A stretch of DNA of 64,000 nucleotides from Euphorbia lathyris (GCF_963576675.1 NC_088916.1:78757501-78821500); one strand, 5' to 3'. Counted from the first letter of the stretch, positions 35,578 through 46,964 are shown. The notes: generated from the sequence alone by a model not told the origin. Made by a program: numbers and translations.

Positions 35578-36078
35578 GGTTTAATGCATATTTACATCTT
35601 TAAATTTAACAAGTTTTGCCTAATAGCAGCCTGAACTTTTAAAATAACATATCACATATCTATAGTTTACCTTAAAAATCTATTACACACCTGTAATTGG
35701 TTTTAAAAATCTATCACACACCTATAGTTGGCTTTAAAAATCTATCGCACACCTATAGTGGTTCATTGGGACCTCCTACATACAAAATCATTGATCTGTC
35801 ATCTTTGATAGATGAGGTGGCGTATAGAAGGAAATCACGTGCTTTTCTTTTTTCTATAGCACGCATGCCACCTCATGCGTAAAAAATGACAGATCAATGA
35901 TTTTGCGTGTAGGGGTCTGAATGAACCAATTATAGGTGTGTGATAGATTTTAAAACCAACTATACATGTGTGATAGGTTTTTAAAGCCAACTATAGATAT
36001 GTGATATGTTATTTTAAAAGTTTAGGGTGCCACTAGACAAAATGTATCAAGTTTAAGGATCTAAATATGTATTAAGCC
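35578..36078. mobile_element. MULE-type MITE, family X copy 2
   Basis: AATTTTAAT flanks it at 35569-35577 and 36079-36087. Ends are GGTTTAATGCATATTTA and TAAATATGTATTAAGCC. It shares the repeated CACACCTATAGTTGG phrases and the centre palindrome around ATGACAGATCAATGATTTTG with copy 1. Non-coding, 501 bp. Confidence 0.92.
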
Positions 36079-36140
36079 AATTTTAATTATTCTACCATCA
36101 TATTGAATATTTTAAATAAATTTATCAATAAAATGAAAGT

Positions 36141-36220
<80 letters not shown>
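36141..36220 (+). repeat. TA dinucleotide microsatellite, about 40 units
   Basis: This is an unbroken TA tract of about 80 bp. It is the first of four TA tracts (others near 42572, 44314 and 46363) that separate successive repetitive modules. Confidence 0.95.
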
Positions 36221-36224
<4 letters not shown>

Positions 36225-36935
36225 GTTGGTTTCAATGGTGAGCACTAAATTATCTCCATGGGTGGTGAGTAATTAATATCCATTGGATCAAGATCTAGTG
36301 GTCCATGATTTAAGTTGTGATTTAATATTAAAATTGGTTTACCTGATGACATGTCAGTTGTAACTTTGGAATATTGTGCTTTGAAAAACGTTTTCTCTTT
36401 CCTCAAGATATAACCAACTTCCAAGGAATAATTTTTTTTCCGCATGTTTTTATTTTACATAAGAAGACGTATTATTTTAAGTAATTTTGTATCCGTCTAA
36501 TCAATGTTATATGCATTAAATCTTAATAAATGATTATTCATTGGGAACAAGAAAAGTTTGACATTAAGAATGTACAACATTATTTATGATAACCAAATAC
36601 AACATTAATGATGTTCTAATTAATGGTGTTGTCCTCCTATTTATTACCTTAGAATTGTAAGCTCAATTTATAATTTTCTAGGATTGTAAGCTCAATTTGT
36701 AAATCCATAGGATTCCAAGATCAATTTGTAAATCCTTAATTTTTTTTTATTTCGTTAAGCATTCATTTATTTATAAACAATCATTAAACTTACAATCTCC
36801 ATAATTCATATATTCTAATGCCACGCTAATGACAATAATAAATGTCTAATGTCATCCATTTAGATTTTGTATTAAATACTACTCCCTTCATGCAATTGAT
36901 TTATATCCTCACACAAACATAATGTAACGTAACGT
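36221..36935. other. Non-coding; dispersed AGGATTGTAAGCTCAATTT repeats
   Basis: There are no genes. Three copies of a motif around GATTGTAAGCTCAATTTGTA (near 36655, 36682 and 36712) precede a TTTATTTCGTTAAGCATTC stretch. The same motif returns near 39100, 39365 and 40330 between blocks of satellite, so it belongs to the same repeat mosaic. Confidence 0.7.
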
Positions 36936-36939
36936 AAAT

Positions 36940-37728
36940 ATCACTGAACAGAAAACTTTACGGAACTCAAACATCACTGAACTAAAACATTACTGAACTG
37001 AAATATTACTGAACTGAAACATCACTGAACTGAAACATTACTACTGAGCTGAAACATTCTGAACTCAAACATTACTGAACTGAAACGTTACTAAACTAAA
37101 ACATTACTGAACTGAAACATCACTCAAGTGAAACATTACTGATCTGAAATATCACTCAACTGAAACATTACTGAACTGAAATATTACTAAACTGAAACAT
37201 TACACAACTGAAACATCACTTAACTGAAATATTATCTAACTGAAATATTACTAAACTAAAATATTACTGAACTGAAGCATCACTAAACTGAAATACTACT
37301 AAACAGAAACATTACTCAACTGAAATATCACTAAAATGAAATATTACTAAATTGAATATCACTGAACCAAAACATCACTCAACTGAAATATTACTGAACT
37401 GAAATATTACTAAGCTGAAGCATCACTGAACTGAAATACTACTAAACATAAACATTACTCAACTGAAAACTCACTAAACTGAAACATTATCGAATTGAAA
37501 CATTACTAAATAGAAACATTACTGAACTGAAACATTACTGAACTGAAATATTACTAAACTAAACCATCATTAAACTGAAATATTACTGAACTGAAACATC
37601 ACTAAAGTAAAACATCACTAAACCGAAATATCACTGAACTGAAATATCACTGAACTAAAACATCACTGAACTAAAAAATCACTGAACCGAAACATCACTA
37701 AACCGAAACATCACTTAACTGAAACATC
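36940..37728 (+). repeat. 16 bp minisatellite, block 1
   Basis: There are about 48 head-to-tail copies of a unit close to ACTGAACTGAAACATT, with frequent variants (CATC/CATT, AAA/GAA) and occasional 15 or 17 bp spacing. Not coding. Confidence 0.93.
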
Positions 37729-37732
37729 ACCA

Positions 37733-37985
37733 TAACATAACGTAACGTAACGTAACGTAACGTAATGTAACGTAACGTAACGTAACGTAATGTAACGTAA
37801 GGTAACATAACGTAACGTAACATAATGAAAAGTAACGTAACGTAACGAAACGTAACATAACGTAACTTGACATGACCTAATGTGACGTATCCTAATGTAA
37901 CGTAATGTGTCATAACATAAGTAATGTAACATAATGTAACATAACGTAACATAACGTAACGTAATATAACGTAACTTAGCATTTT
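37733..37985 (+). repeat. GTAAC pentanucleotide array, block 1
   Basis: About 50 units close to GTAAC or ATAAC. Variants mostly replace CG by CA or TG. Apparent proteins of repeated YVTLR residues on the minus strand are artefacts of this repeat. Confidence 0.93.
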
Positions 37986-38119
37986 GTTACATTGCATTAT
38001 GTCATATTACGCTACGAGAAGTTGTGTTATGTTAAGTTGCATTATTTTATGCTAAGTTATGGTACATTAAGTTAAGTTACATAAAGTAACGTAATATACT
38101 ATAACATAATATAACTTAA

Positions 38120-38222
38120 CGCATAAAATATCCAGTTACTCCCCTGAACTTGTATAAAATCTAATCAATTAATCACCCAGTCGTAAAAAACTAAGTTAAA
38201 TATTCAGTTAGTCCCCTGAACT
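38120..38222 (+). repeat. Fragment of family Y MITE within the satellite
   Basis: CAGTTACTCCCCTGAACTTG, TATAAAATCTAATCAATTAA and CACCCAGTCGTAAAAAACTA match the left arm of the family Y element at 20621. The fragment passes directly into the minisatellite at CCCCTGAACTGAAATATTAC. Confidence 0.8.
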
Positions 38223-39092
38223 GAAATATTACTGAACTAAAACATCACTAAACTGAAACATCACTGAACTGAAACATTACTGAACTGAAACATCACTAAA
38301 TTGAAACATTACTAAACTGAAATATTATTGAACTGGAACATTAATGAACTGAAACATCACTAAACTGAAACATTACTAAACTGGAACATCGATGAACTGA
38401 AACATCACTGAACTGAAACATTACTAAACTAAAATATCACTGATCTGAAACATCACGGAACTGAAACATTACTCAATTGAAACATTACTGAAAAGAAATA
38501 ATACTAAACTGAAATATTACTGAACTGAAACATTACTGAACTAAAACATTACTGAACTGAAACATCACTAAACTGAAATATCACTGAACTGAAATATTAC
38601 TGAAACGAAATATTATAAAACCGAAACATTACTGAACTTAAACATTACCAAACTGAAACAACACTGAACTGTAACATCACTGGACTGAAACATCACTGAA
38701 CTGAAACATTATCCAATTAAAATATTACTGAACTGAAACATTACTGAACTGAAACATCACTGAACTAAAACATCACTAAACTAAAACATCACTGAACTAA
38801 AATATCACTGAACTAAAATATCACTGAACTGAAATATTGCTATACTGAAATATCACTAAACTGAAACATCACTGAAGTGAAACATTACTTAACTAAAATA
38901 TTACTGAATTGAAATAATACTCGACTAAAATATTGTTGAACTGAAACATCACTGAACTGAAATATTACTAAACTAAAATATTACTGAACGAAAACATCAC
39001 TGAACTGAAATATTACTAAACTGAAACATCACTGAACTGAAATATTACTAAACTGAAATATTACTGAACGGAAACATCACTGAACTGAAAAT
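38215..39092 (+). repeat. 16 bp minisatellite, block 2
   Basis: The same unit as block 1, about 54 copies, bounded on the left by the MITE fragment and on the right by the TTGTAAGCTCAATTTATAAA motif. Confidence 0.93.
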
Positions 39093-39406
39093 CCTTAAGA
39101 TTGTAAGCTCAATTTATAAATCCTTAGGTTTTTTTTATTTTTTTAACTTTCAACTTAATGCAATGTAACATAACTTAACATAAATTAGCGCAATTTAACA
39201 TAACATAACCTAAATTAGTGTAACTTATCGTAACGTAACTTAACACAATGTAACGTAACATAATGTAACTTAACCAAACTTAACATAATACAACTTAGCG
39301 GAACTTAACGTAACATAACTAAGTTGTAAAGTAACTTAATGTAAGCTTAATTTATAAATCCTTAGGATTGTAAGCTCAATTTATAAATATTTAGGATTGT
39401 AAGCTC
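39093..39406 (+). repeat. Mixed block: AATTTATAAATCCTTAGG motifs and diverged GTAAC units
   Basis: Copies of GATTGTAAGCTCAATTTATA alternate with degenerate TAACATAACTTAACG stretches. It looks like an older, more mutated part of the pentamer array. Confidence 0.75.
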
Positions 39407-40300
39407 AACTTAACGTAACATAACTAAGTTGTAACGTAACATAACGTAACGTAACGTAACGTAACGTAACGTAACGTAACATAACGTAACGTAACGTAAC
39501 GTAACGTAACATGACGTAACATGACGTGACGTAACGTAACGTAACGTAACGTAACGTGACGTGACGTGGGGTAACTTAACGTGACCTGACGTAACATAAC
39601 GTAACGTCATGTTATCGAATGTAACTTAATCTTATGTAACTTAACTTGACGAGATGTAACATAACTTAGAATAACGTAACATAACGTAACTTATAATAAC
39701 GTAACGTAACATAACATAATATGACGTAATGTAATGTGACCTAACGTGACATAACGTAACATAACATAACGTGACATAACGTAATGTAACGTGACATGAC
39801 GTGACGTGACGTAAAGTGACGTGACGTAATGTAACGTGACGTGACGTGACGTGACGTAACGTAACGTAATGTGACGTGACGTGACGTGACGTAACGTAAC
39901 GTAATGTAACGTAATGTGACGTGACATGGCGTAACTTAACGTGACGTGGTGTAACTTAACGTGACATGATGTAACGTAACGTAACGTAACGTAACGTAAC
40001 GTCATGTTATCGAATGTAACTTAATCTTACGTAACTTAACTTGACGAGATGTAACATAACTTAGAATAACGTAACATAACGTAACTTATAATAACGTAAC
40101 GTAATGTAACATAACTTAGAATAACGTAACGTAACATAACATAAAATAACTCATAATAACATAACGTAATGTAACATAACTTAAAATAATGTAACGTAAC
40201 TTAGAATAACGTAACGTAACGTAATCGAATGTAACTTAATCTTACGTAACTTAACGTGACGTGACGTGACGTGACGTAACGTAACGTAACGTAATGTAAC
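39407..40300 (+). repeat. GTAAC pentanucleotide array, block 2, with higher-order copies
   Basis: About 170 pentamers. Pure GTAAC stretches alternate with GTGAC-rich stretches. A longer unit containing GTCATGTTATCGAATGTAAC then TTAATCTTA, ending in AGAATAACGTAACATAACG, recurs near 39606, 40002 and (in part) 40230, showing amplification of larger blocks. Confidence 0.92.
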
Positions 40301-40600
40301 ATAATAAATATTAGCTCAATTTATAAGTCATTAAGATTGTAAGATCAATATAAATCATTAGAATTGTAAGCTCAATTTATAAATCGTTAGGATTATAAGC
40401 TCAATTTAAAAATTCTTAGTTTTTTTTTATTTCTTTAAACTTTCATTTATTTATAAACACTTATTAAGCTTGCAATCTCTAACGTACAAAAAACATGACG
40501 TGATGTGACGTAACATGACGTGATATGACGTGACGTAACGTAATGTTACTTAATATGATGTAACGTAACGTAATGTTACAATTGAATAAATTAAAATCCA
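40301..40600 (+). repeat. Satellite tail: GTAAGCTCAATTTATAAAT motifs and last pentamers
   Basis: Three copies of the AT-rich motif, the TTTTTATTTCTTTAAACTTTC phrase also seen at 36740, then about 90 bp of TGACG/TAACG units ending near 40575. Confidence 0.75.
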
Positions 40601-40611
40601 GTCGTTTGTGA

Positions 40612-40792
40612 GCTTTTTCCGAACCTAAAATTATAGGCTCATTGAGTTTCGAGCTCGAGCAGATCTTAAAAATTCTAGGTTAGACGAGGTTTGAGCTCGA
40701 GCCGTTCCCGATCTTTTCGATTCTCAAGCGGAGCCGAGCCTGCCTAAGTTAGGTTAGGTATCAGTTCGGCTCATCAACACCCCTAATATCCA
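40612..40792. repeat. Fragment of a GAGCC-rich repeat (possible hAT MITE)
   Basis: It has GAGCTCGAGC, GCGGAGCCGAGCC and TTCGGCTCATCAACACCCC. The right end resembles the termini of the insertion at 49259-49942, which starts GAGGTGTAAACGAGCC. No left terminus or target duplication was found. Confidence 0.5.
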
Positions 40793-42571
40793 CTACAATG
40801 ATATTATATTATTTCGATTGTCTAGACGGTTTTGACAACCTTTTTTCTTCAATACCAAACACATATCTCTTACTGAGTAATCTTCTATAACTTCATTTTC
40901 GAGTTCATTTGAATCAAATTCATCTTCTTGTTGAGAATTTTTAGAAAATGATCGATCACCATAATCTTTTTCATATTTTTTTATCTATAATTTCTTTCAT
41001 TCATGTGCTTTATTATTTAGAAGAAAATTTTAAATAAAAGTATGATGCTCAGAACAAATGATTAGAGCAGAAATGAGTTTTTAATTGATTTTGCTTGAAT
41101 AAATTCGGATATGGCTTTTGTAAATTTTTTTTTTGTGTTTTACTTATTAAAATTAAGTAATTAATTAATGAATACTTATATAATACCCAGAATTACTATA
41201 TAATTAATAAATACTTATATAACCAGAATTTTTTGTGTTTTTTTTCTAATTCCTATTATTGGATATGTTATGGTTCAATGAATTATTTGTACAATATATT
41301 CATTTTTTAAGGATGATTTCAGGGTACCAAAAAATTTAACACTAATTTCAAGAGCACAATAGATACTATCTTAAATAATTATAAGTGTATTTCAAATCAC
41401 AAAAAAATCTGATTCTATCCAATTCTATTCGTATTTTTCCTATCCATTTAGCACTGTACAAAGACAAAATATTATAACAAAACCACAACAAACAAAAAGA
41501 ATAAACAAATGCAAAAAAAAAAAAAACAGTTAAACTTAGTTGTAAAAAATAAAGGTTATCAAAATTAATGTGGAGTGGTCTCAAGATCCACGATTTTCAG
41601 TATGGGGGTGGAGTAATTAATTTTGCAATTTTGAACAAGCAATAAATTGAGTTTGAGTTTGTGAAATACATTGATTCAACTCTCAACAAAAGAAAATAGG
41701 AAAAATTATGTCTTCAAGTCCCTCACTTTTTAGATTTTTTTTTTTATTGATTAAGCCCCTTGTCAATTTGACACATTAAACCCTATCAATTATAACCGTA
41801 CACATTAATTTAATTAGCTGTGAATATCTACTTCAGTTAAAAAAACGATATTCAATTCATTTGGGTTTTAAGTTAAATCCTTAGCTGTGAATATCTACTT
41901 CACTCTGATTTACAGTTCATAAAGGTTTGATGTTTCCTTGCTTCTCAATTGAACCCTTCTAATTGTATAAGTTGCAAATGACCCAATCATCTAACTGAGA
42001 TCAAATAAAAAATTGTTAATTTAGTTAATGATTTTTAACACAAATTATAAGAATTATATAAAATACAAAATCAGAAGTGAAAAAAAGAACAACCGTATCA
42101 GAAAGATTATGACAGTAAGAAGGAGTAGGCCATGAATTGATAAAAAATAAATAAAATATGCCACCGTCAACTTTTTTTTTAACCGCCGTTTAGCAACTGG
42201 TCCTGATTATTGATTATAGCATATAATGAGAACCTAATTGACTATTTGAAGAGGTTGGGAGCCAATTGATTTGTGAGGTATAGTACATGGACTAAATTGG
42301 ATTTTATTCAAAAAAAAAATATCATCCACCACCAATTATTTTTTGGTCGAATTTAGTTTTTTTTTTAAATGATTTTTATATACGATTTTATCTACCAATC
42401 ATTTTTATGGATTTATTATGGAGAGAGAGTATTTTTGAAAAATGTGGACAATAGAGAAATATATCTTTGGGTAACCTGATACCCTATTGGTAACCTCATA
42501 TAGCAGGTCATTTAATCAGAATATATTAATCTCCATGGATGGAGACTTTCCATTGAGAACTCTTCCACATA
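40793..42571. other. No gene; AT-rich intergenic sequence
   Basis: Only low-complexity A and T runs and a short duplication of AGCTGTGAATATCTACTTCA (41816 and 41884). I recognise no frame, TIR or domain. Sequence just before the TA tract at 42572 (TTAATCTCCATGGATGG) loosely mirrors sequence just after the TA tract at 36220 (AATTATCTCCATGGGTGG, same strand). Confidence 0.5.
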
Positions 42572-42707
42572 TATATATATATATATATATAGGGGAGAGA
42601 TCAAGTGAGAACCCTCCCCTAAGTGAGAACTCACCTTAGGTGAGAACCACCCAAAACTACGTAGTTTTGAGTAGGAAAATTAAGAAAAAATGCTGCTACT
42701 TACTAGG

Positions 42708-42762
42708 GGGTTTGAACCTAAGACCTATTTATCTACACTCCATGTTGTTTACCACTAAGCCA
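42708..42762 (-). other. tRNA-like A/B boxes in the left arm
   Basis: On the minus strand TGGCTTAGTGG (A-box consensus) is followed about 33 nt later by GGTTCAAACCC (B-box consensus). No full cloverleaf can be drawn, so it is a tRNA-derived or promoter-like segment, not a tRNA gene. Confidence 0.6.
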
Positions 42763-43021
42763 ATTGCTTTTTTTTTGTATATTATTTCGCGCGCTGATTA
42801 ATATATCATCTCCCTTTTAGCTTCTATTGTTTTTTTTGTTTAATATTTGACGCATGCACTTATTAATATCGATTAAATATGCATAATAATGAATTATTAA
42901 TAGAAAAAAAGAGAAATGGGCATAATAATGAATTATTAATAAAAAAATCCAAGAACATGCTCTAATTTCTTATTTATTTAATTCCTTTATATTTTTGTAA
43001 TTTATGTTACATAGGAAAATA

Positions 43022-43790
43022 TATTTTTTAAAACATACGTTAGGACATATATTTTAACTTTTAAAACACGAACTATGAAGTTTAGAACGTACGACATATT
43101 TTTTTAGAACATACGTTATGTTTTTTAGAACATGTGTTATGTTTTTTCGAACATGAGTTATAAATTATATTATAGAACAAATGAAAAAACGATCCAGATA
43201 TCTACTGATTTTTTAGAACATTATACTTAATTTTTAGAACACAAACTATATATTTTTTAAAACATACGTTATAACATATATTTTAACTTTTAAAATATGA
43301 ACTATGAAGTTAGAACGTACGACATATTTTTTAGAACATACGTTATGTTTTTTAGAACACGTGTTATGTTTTTTCGAACATGAGTTATAAATTATATTAT
43401 AGAACAAGTGAAAAAACGATCGAAATATCTACTGATTTTTTTAGAACATTATACTTAATTTTTGGAACACAAACTATATATTTTTTAAAACAAACGTTAG
43501 AACATATATTTTAACTTTTAAAACACGAACTATGAAGTTTAGAACGTACGACATATTTTTTAGAACATACGTTATGTTTTTTTAGAACACGTGTTATGTT
43601 TTTTCGAACATGAGTTATAAATTATATTATAGAACAAATGAAAAACCGATCGAGATATCTACTGATTTTTTTAGAACATTATACTTAATTTTTGGAACAC
43701 AAAATATAAAATTTAAAACATGCGTTATGTTTTTTAGAACATACATTATGTTATTTAGAATATGAGTGTTATAAATTATATTATAGAACA
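43022..43790 (+). repeat. About 230 bp tandem repeat, three and a half copies
   Basis: Each unit carries TTTTAAAACATACGTTA, TAGAACGTACGACATATTTT, GAACATGAGTTATAAATTA and TATCTACTGATTTTTTAGAA. Starts are near 43025, 43256, 43485 and (partial) 43705. The repeated word is GAACAT/TAGAACA. Non-coding. Confidence 0.9.
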
Positions 43791-44146
43791 AATGTAAAAA
43801 TGGTCCATATATTTACTATTTTTTTAAACATTATACTTAATTTTTAGAACACAAATTATAAAGTTTAGAATATATGTAACAATATTTAGAACATCGTCCT
43901 TAACATTTTAAAATGTAAATTACAAAAATATAGAGGAATTAAATAAATAAGAAATTAGAGCATGTTTTTGTATTTTTTTTCTATTAATAATTCATTATTA
44001 TGCATATTTATTTTTTTTATTAATAATTTATTATTATGCACATTTAATTGATATTAATAAGTGCATGCATCAAATATTAAACAATGGAAGCTAAAAGGGT
44101 CGTAATATATTAAGCAGCGCGACACATAATACACAAGAAAGACAAT

Positions 44147-44201
44147 TGGCTTAGTGGTAAATAATATAGAGTATAGATGAACAGGTCCTAGGTTCAAACC
44201 C
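44147..44201 (+). other. tRNA-like A/B boxes in the right arm
   Basis: TGGCTTAGTGG at 44147-44157 and GGTTCAAACCC at 44191-44201, mirroring the left arm. Transcription by pol III would run outward from the element. Confidence 0.6.
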
Positions 44202-44329
44202 CCTAGTAAGCAGCAGCATTTTTTTAAATTTTCTTACCCAAAACTACGTAGTTTTGGGTAGTTCTCACCTAAGGTGAGTTCTAACCTAGGAAAGGGTTCT
44301 CACAAGAGCCCTCTTATATATATATATAT

Positions 44330-46352
44330 AGGAGAGATCAGGAGTGACACATCTCTTATGGTGTGACAAACCTTATTGTGTGACAAGGATCAATTTTGTA
44401 ATTAACCAGGGAAAGGTGGAAAATTTGTAAATAAAAGGAAATAGAAAATTGTTTTATTTCTTTTCTTTAAAATGCATTTTTCCAACTTTTCCAACCTTGT
44501 TTTTTAAAAAATTTTATACCGTTGGACTCGTCTTAATTAGACGGTCATTTTAAGATCCCAGAAGCTCGGGTAAAAAAAATTTCGGTGAATGGAATCCGGC
44601 GATCTGTTTTTCTGTGAGAAATAAATATCCAGAAAATTCTTAAAAAATTCTAGAAAATGTAAAACATTATTCTGAGAAACTTTAATTCTTGACTCAAAAT
44701 GAGATTCCTTACGGTTTAGTCCCAAATCAACGGAATCCGACGGTTAGATGAGTGTTTTCCGATAAAAAAACCCGAAAGTGCCCAGAAAATTCTCAAACAA
44801 TTCCAGAAAATTTAAAACATTATTTGGAGAAACTTTAATTCTTGAATCAAAGTAGGATTTATTACGGTTTAGTCCCAATAAAACTTTTTCCTTAATTTTA
44901 TCCATTTTACATCCTTCAACAATTTATTGGGTCAAAACCGTAAGAAATCCCGCTTCGTCCCAATAATTAAAGTTTCTTAGAATAATGTTTTACATTTTCT
45001 GAAATTTTTTGAGAATTTTCTGGGCACTTTTTTTCTCACCAGAAAACATCCACCCGGATTCCGTTCACCGGAATTTTTTTTACTTGAGCTTCAGGGATCT
45101 TAAAATGACCGTCTAATTTAGACGAGTCTAATAGTATAAAATTTTTCGAAAAATGAGGTTAGAAATGTCGGGAAAATGTATTTTAAAGAAAAGAAATAAA
45201 ACATTTTTCGGTTGGAACAATATAGGTATTATGTTGGAACAAATGGTACACTGATTTGGAACAATGTAAGTAGGACAAAAAACGTATCCAGAAAATTATC
45301 AAAAAATTCCAAAACACGTAAAACATCATTTTAAGAAACTTTAATTCTCGAAACGAGATTCCTTATAGTTTTGATCCAATAAATTGTTAAATCATGTAAA
45401 ATGGATAAAATTAAGGAACAAGTTTTATTGGGATTAAACCGTAAGAAATCCCGCTTCGACCCAAGAATTAAAATTTTTTAGAATAATATTTTACATTTTC
45501 TGAAATTTTTAAAGAATTTTCTGGGCATTTTTTTTCTCGCCGGAAAACGCCCACCCGGATTCCGTTCACCGGAATTTTTTTTTACTTGAACTTCAGGGAT
45601 CTTAAAATGACCGTCTAATTTAGACGAGTCTAATAGTATAAAAATTTTCGAAAAATGAGGTTAGAAATATCGGAAAAATGTATTTTAAAGAAAAGAAATA
45701 AAACAATTTTCTGTTGGAACAATATAAGTATTATGTTGGAACAAATGGTAAACTGATTTGGAACAATGTAAGTATGACAAAAAATATGCCCAAAAAATTA
45801 TAAAAAAATTCCAAAATATTTAAAACATCATTTTAAGAAACTTTAATTCTTAGCTCAAAGCAATATTCCTTACAGTTTTGACCCAACAAATTGTTGAATC
45901 ATGTAAAATGGATAAAATTAAGGAAAAAGTTTTATTGGGACTAAACCGTAAGAAATCGCGCTTCGACCCAAGAATTAAAGTTTCTTAGAATACCGTTTTA
46001 CATTTTCTGGATTTTTGTGAGAATTTTCTGGGCAGTTTTTTTTCTCGTCAGAAAACGTCCACCCGGATTCCGTTCACCGGAATTTTTTTTACTTGAGTTT
46101 CAGGGATCTTAAAATGACCGTCTAATTTAGACGAGTCTAATAGTATAAAAAATTTCGAAAAACGATGTTAGAGATGTCGGAAAAATGTATTTTAAAGAAA
46201 ATAAATAAAACAATTTTCTCTATCATCTCTTTCATTTTATTTACAAATTTGCCACCTTGCCCTTTTTAATTACAATCAAAACTACGTAGTTTTGTTATGT
46301 CACACAATAAGCTCATTGTCACACCCTAACTTATTGTCACACTGGATCTCAC

Positions 46353-46362
<10 letters not shown>
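44330..46362. mobile_element. Second TIR element bounded by TA tracts
   Basis: Left end AGGAGAGATCAGGAGTGACA and right end TGTCACACTGGATCTCACCCC are complementary. The phrase TGTGACAA-ATTGTGTGACA repeats near both ends. Sequence from the left end to about 44700 is the reverse complement of the last repeat unit on the right, so the arms are several hundred bases long. The outer AGAGATC motif resembles the neighbour at 42594, suggesting a shared family or mechanism. No transposase frame. Confidence 0.8.
44940..46230 (+). repeat. About 505 bp tandem repeat inside the second TIR element
   Basis: GGGATCTTAAAATGACCGTC recurs near 45093, 45596 and 46103. Each unit also has CACCCGGATTCCGTTCACCG, TGTATTTTAAAGAAAAGAAA and GTTGGAACAATATA. 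The copies are well conserved and non-coding. Confidence 0.9.
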
Positions 46363-46392
<30 letters not shown>

Positions 46393-46399
46393 TGAAACG

Positions 46400-46964
46400 A
46401 ATGAATTCAATTAGTCAATGGATGAATCATGACAAAGAGTCTCCTACAGCCAGTCGAAAGAGTAAAAAAAGAAACAAACTCACTAGCGTTGGACATGGCA
46501 CGACGTGCAACGACATGTGCCCCCCTGTTTGCTAGCCTAGGGACATAAAACACTTTGAAATTGTGCCTGTTACTCAAAATAACTCTACAATCCTATACAA
46601 TAGAGCCAAATTCAGAAAGATTTGGCAACAAATAATTGATACTGTTTAAAACAACCAAAGAATCAGTTTCAAAAAGGACATTAACACAATGCAGTTGATC
46701 CGCCCAATATATAGCATCACGAAGCGTTGGTGCTTCGATAACGCGAACCTCGACGATATATGGTAATAAAGTACTCCGGCATGCCATGAAAGACCCATCT
46801 GAACACTGCAACAGTGCCCCAGTACCGTTGGCTCTGGCTTCCTGGAAAACAGCAGCATCCCTGTTAAATTTGACAGCTCCCACGCCAGCCCTGATCCACC
46901 GTGTAGTCCAACATAGTGTTCGTTTGATAAATATCCTTTCGTCACATGTCCTAAAAAATGACAC
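46400..46964 (-). pseudogene. RNase H fragment from a LINE ORF2 (or domesticated RVT_3 gene)
   Basis: The frame 46964 to 46593 reads WIRAGVGAVKFNRDAAVFQE, GTGALLQCSDGSFMACRS, EAPTLRDAIYWADQL and LFETDSLVVLNSIN, the pattern of an RVT_3 RNase H (D...E...D). Past a stop, another frame gives VFYVPRLANRGAHVVARRAM, the usual end of this domain. There is no RT nearby. The initiating methionine and first 20 residues look unrelated to the domain, so this is a broken piece rather than a gene. A former RNase H-like host gene cannot be excluded. Confidence 0.72.

Larger units (their letters stand above)
42594..44314. mobile_element. TIR element with tRNA-like boxes, bounded by TA tracts
   Basis: It begins AGGGGAGAGATCAAGTGAGA after a TA tract and ends in the complement before another. 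Arms of about 250 bp share GTGAGAACTCACCTTAGGTG, CCAAAACTACGTAGTTTTG and CCTAGTAAGCAGCAGCATTT-like stretches. Each arm contains an A-box and B-box pair facing outward. The interior holds a 230 bp tandem repeat. There is no transposase. Insertion into TA repeats recalls the Micron MITEs described in rice; that link is only by analogy. Confidence 0.8.

Noticed and set aside
36940..39092. Possible CRISPR array (short regular repeats)
   Set aside because: The 16 bp units are directly adjacent with no unique spacers, there are no cas genes, and the window is a plant nuclear genome.
37698..40005. Minus-strand frames of repeated YVTLRYVTL residues
   Set aside because: They are translations of the GTAAC pentamer array in a five-base repeat, which leaves frames open by chance. 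No protein domain or start context supports them.
37733..40300. Interstitial telomere repeats
   Set aside because: The unit is GTAAC, not the plant TTTAGGG or a known variant.
44140..44215. A genuine tRNA gene
   Set aside because: Only the A and B boxes are convincing. Acceptor and anticodon stems do not pair, and the same segment is duplicated in the inverted repeat.
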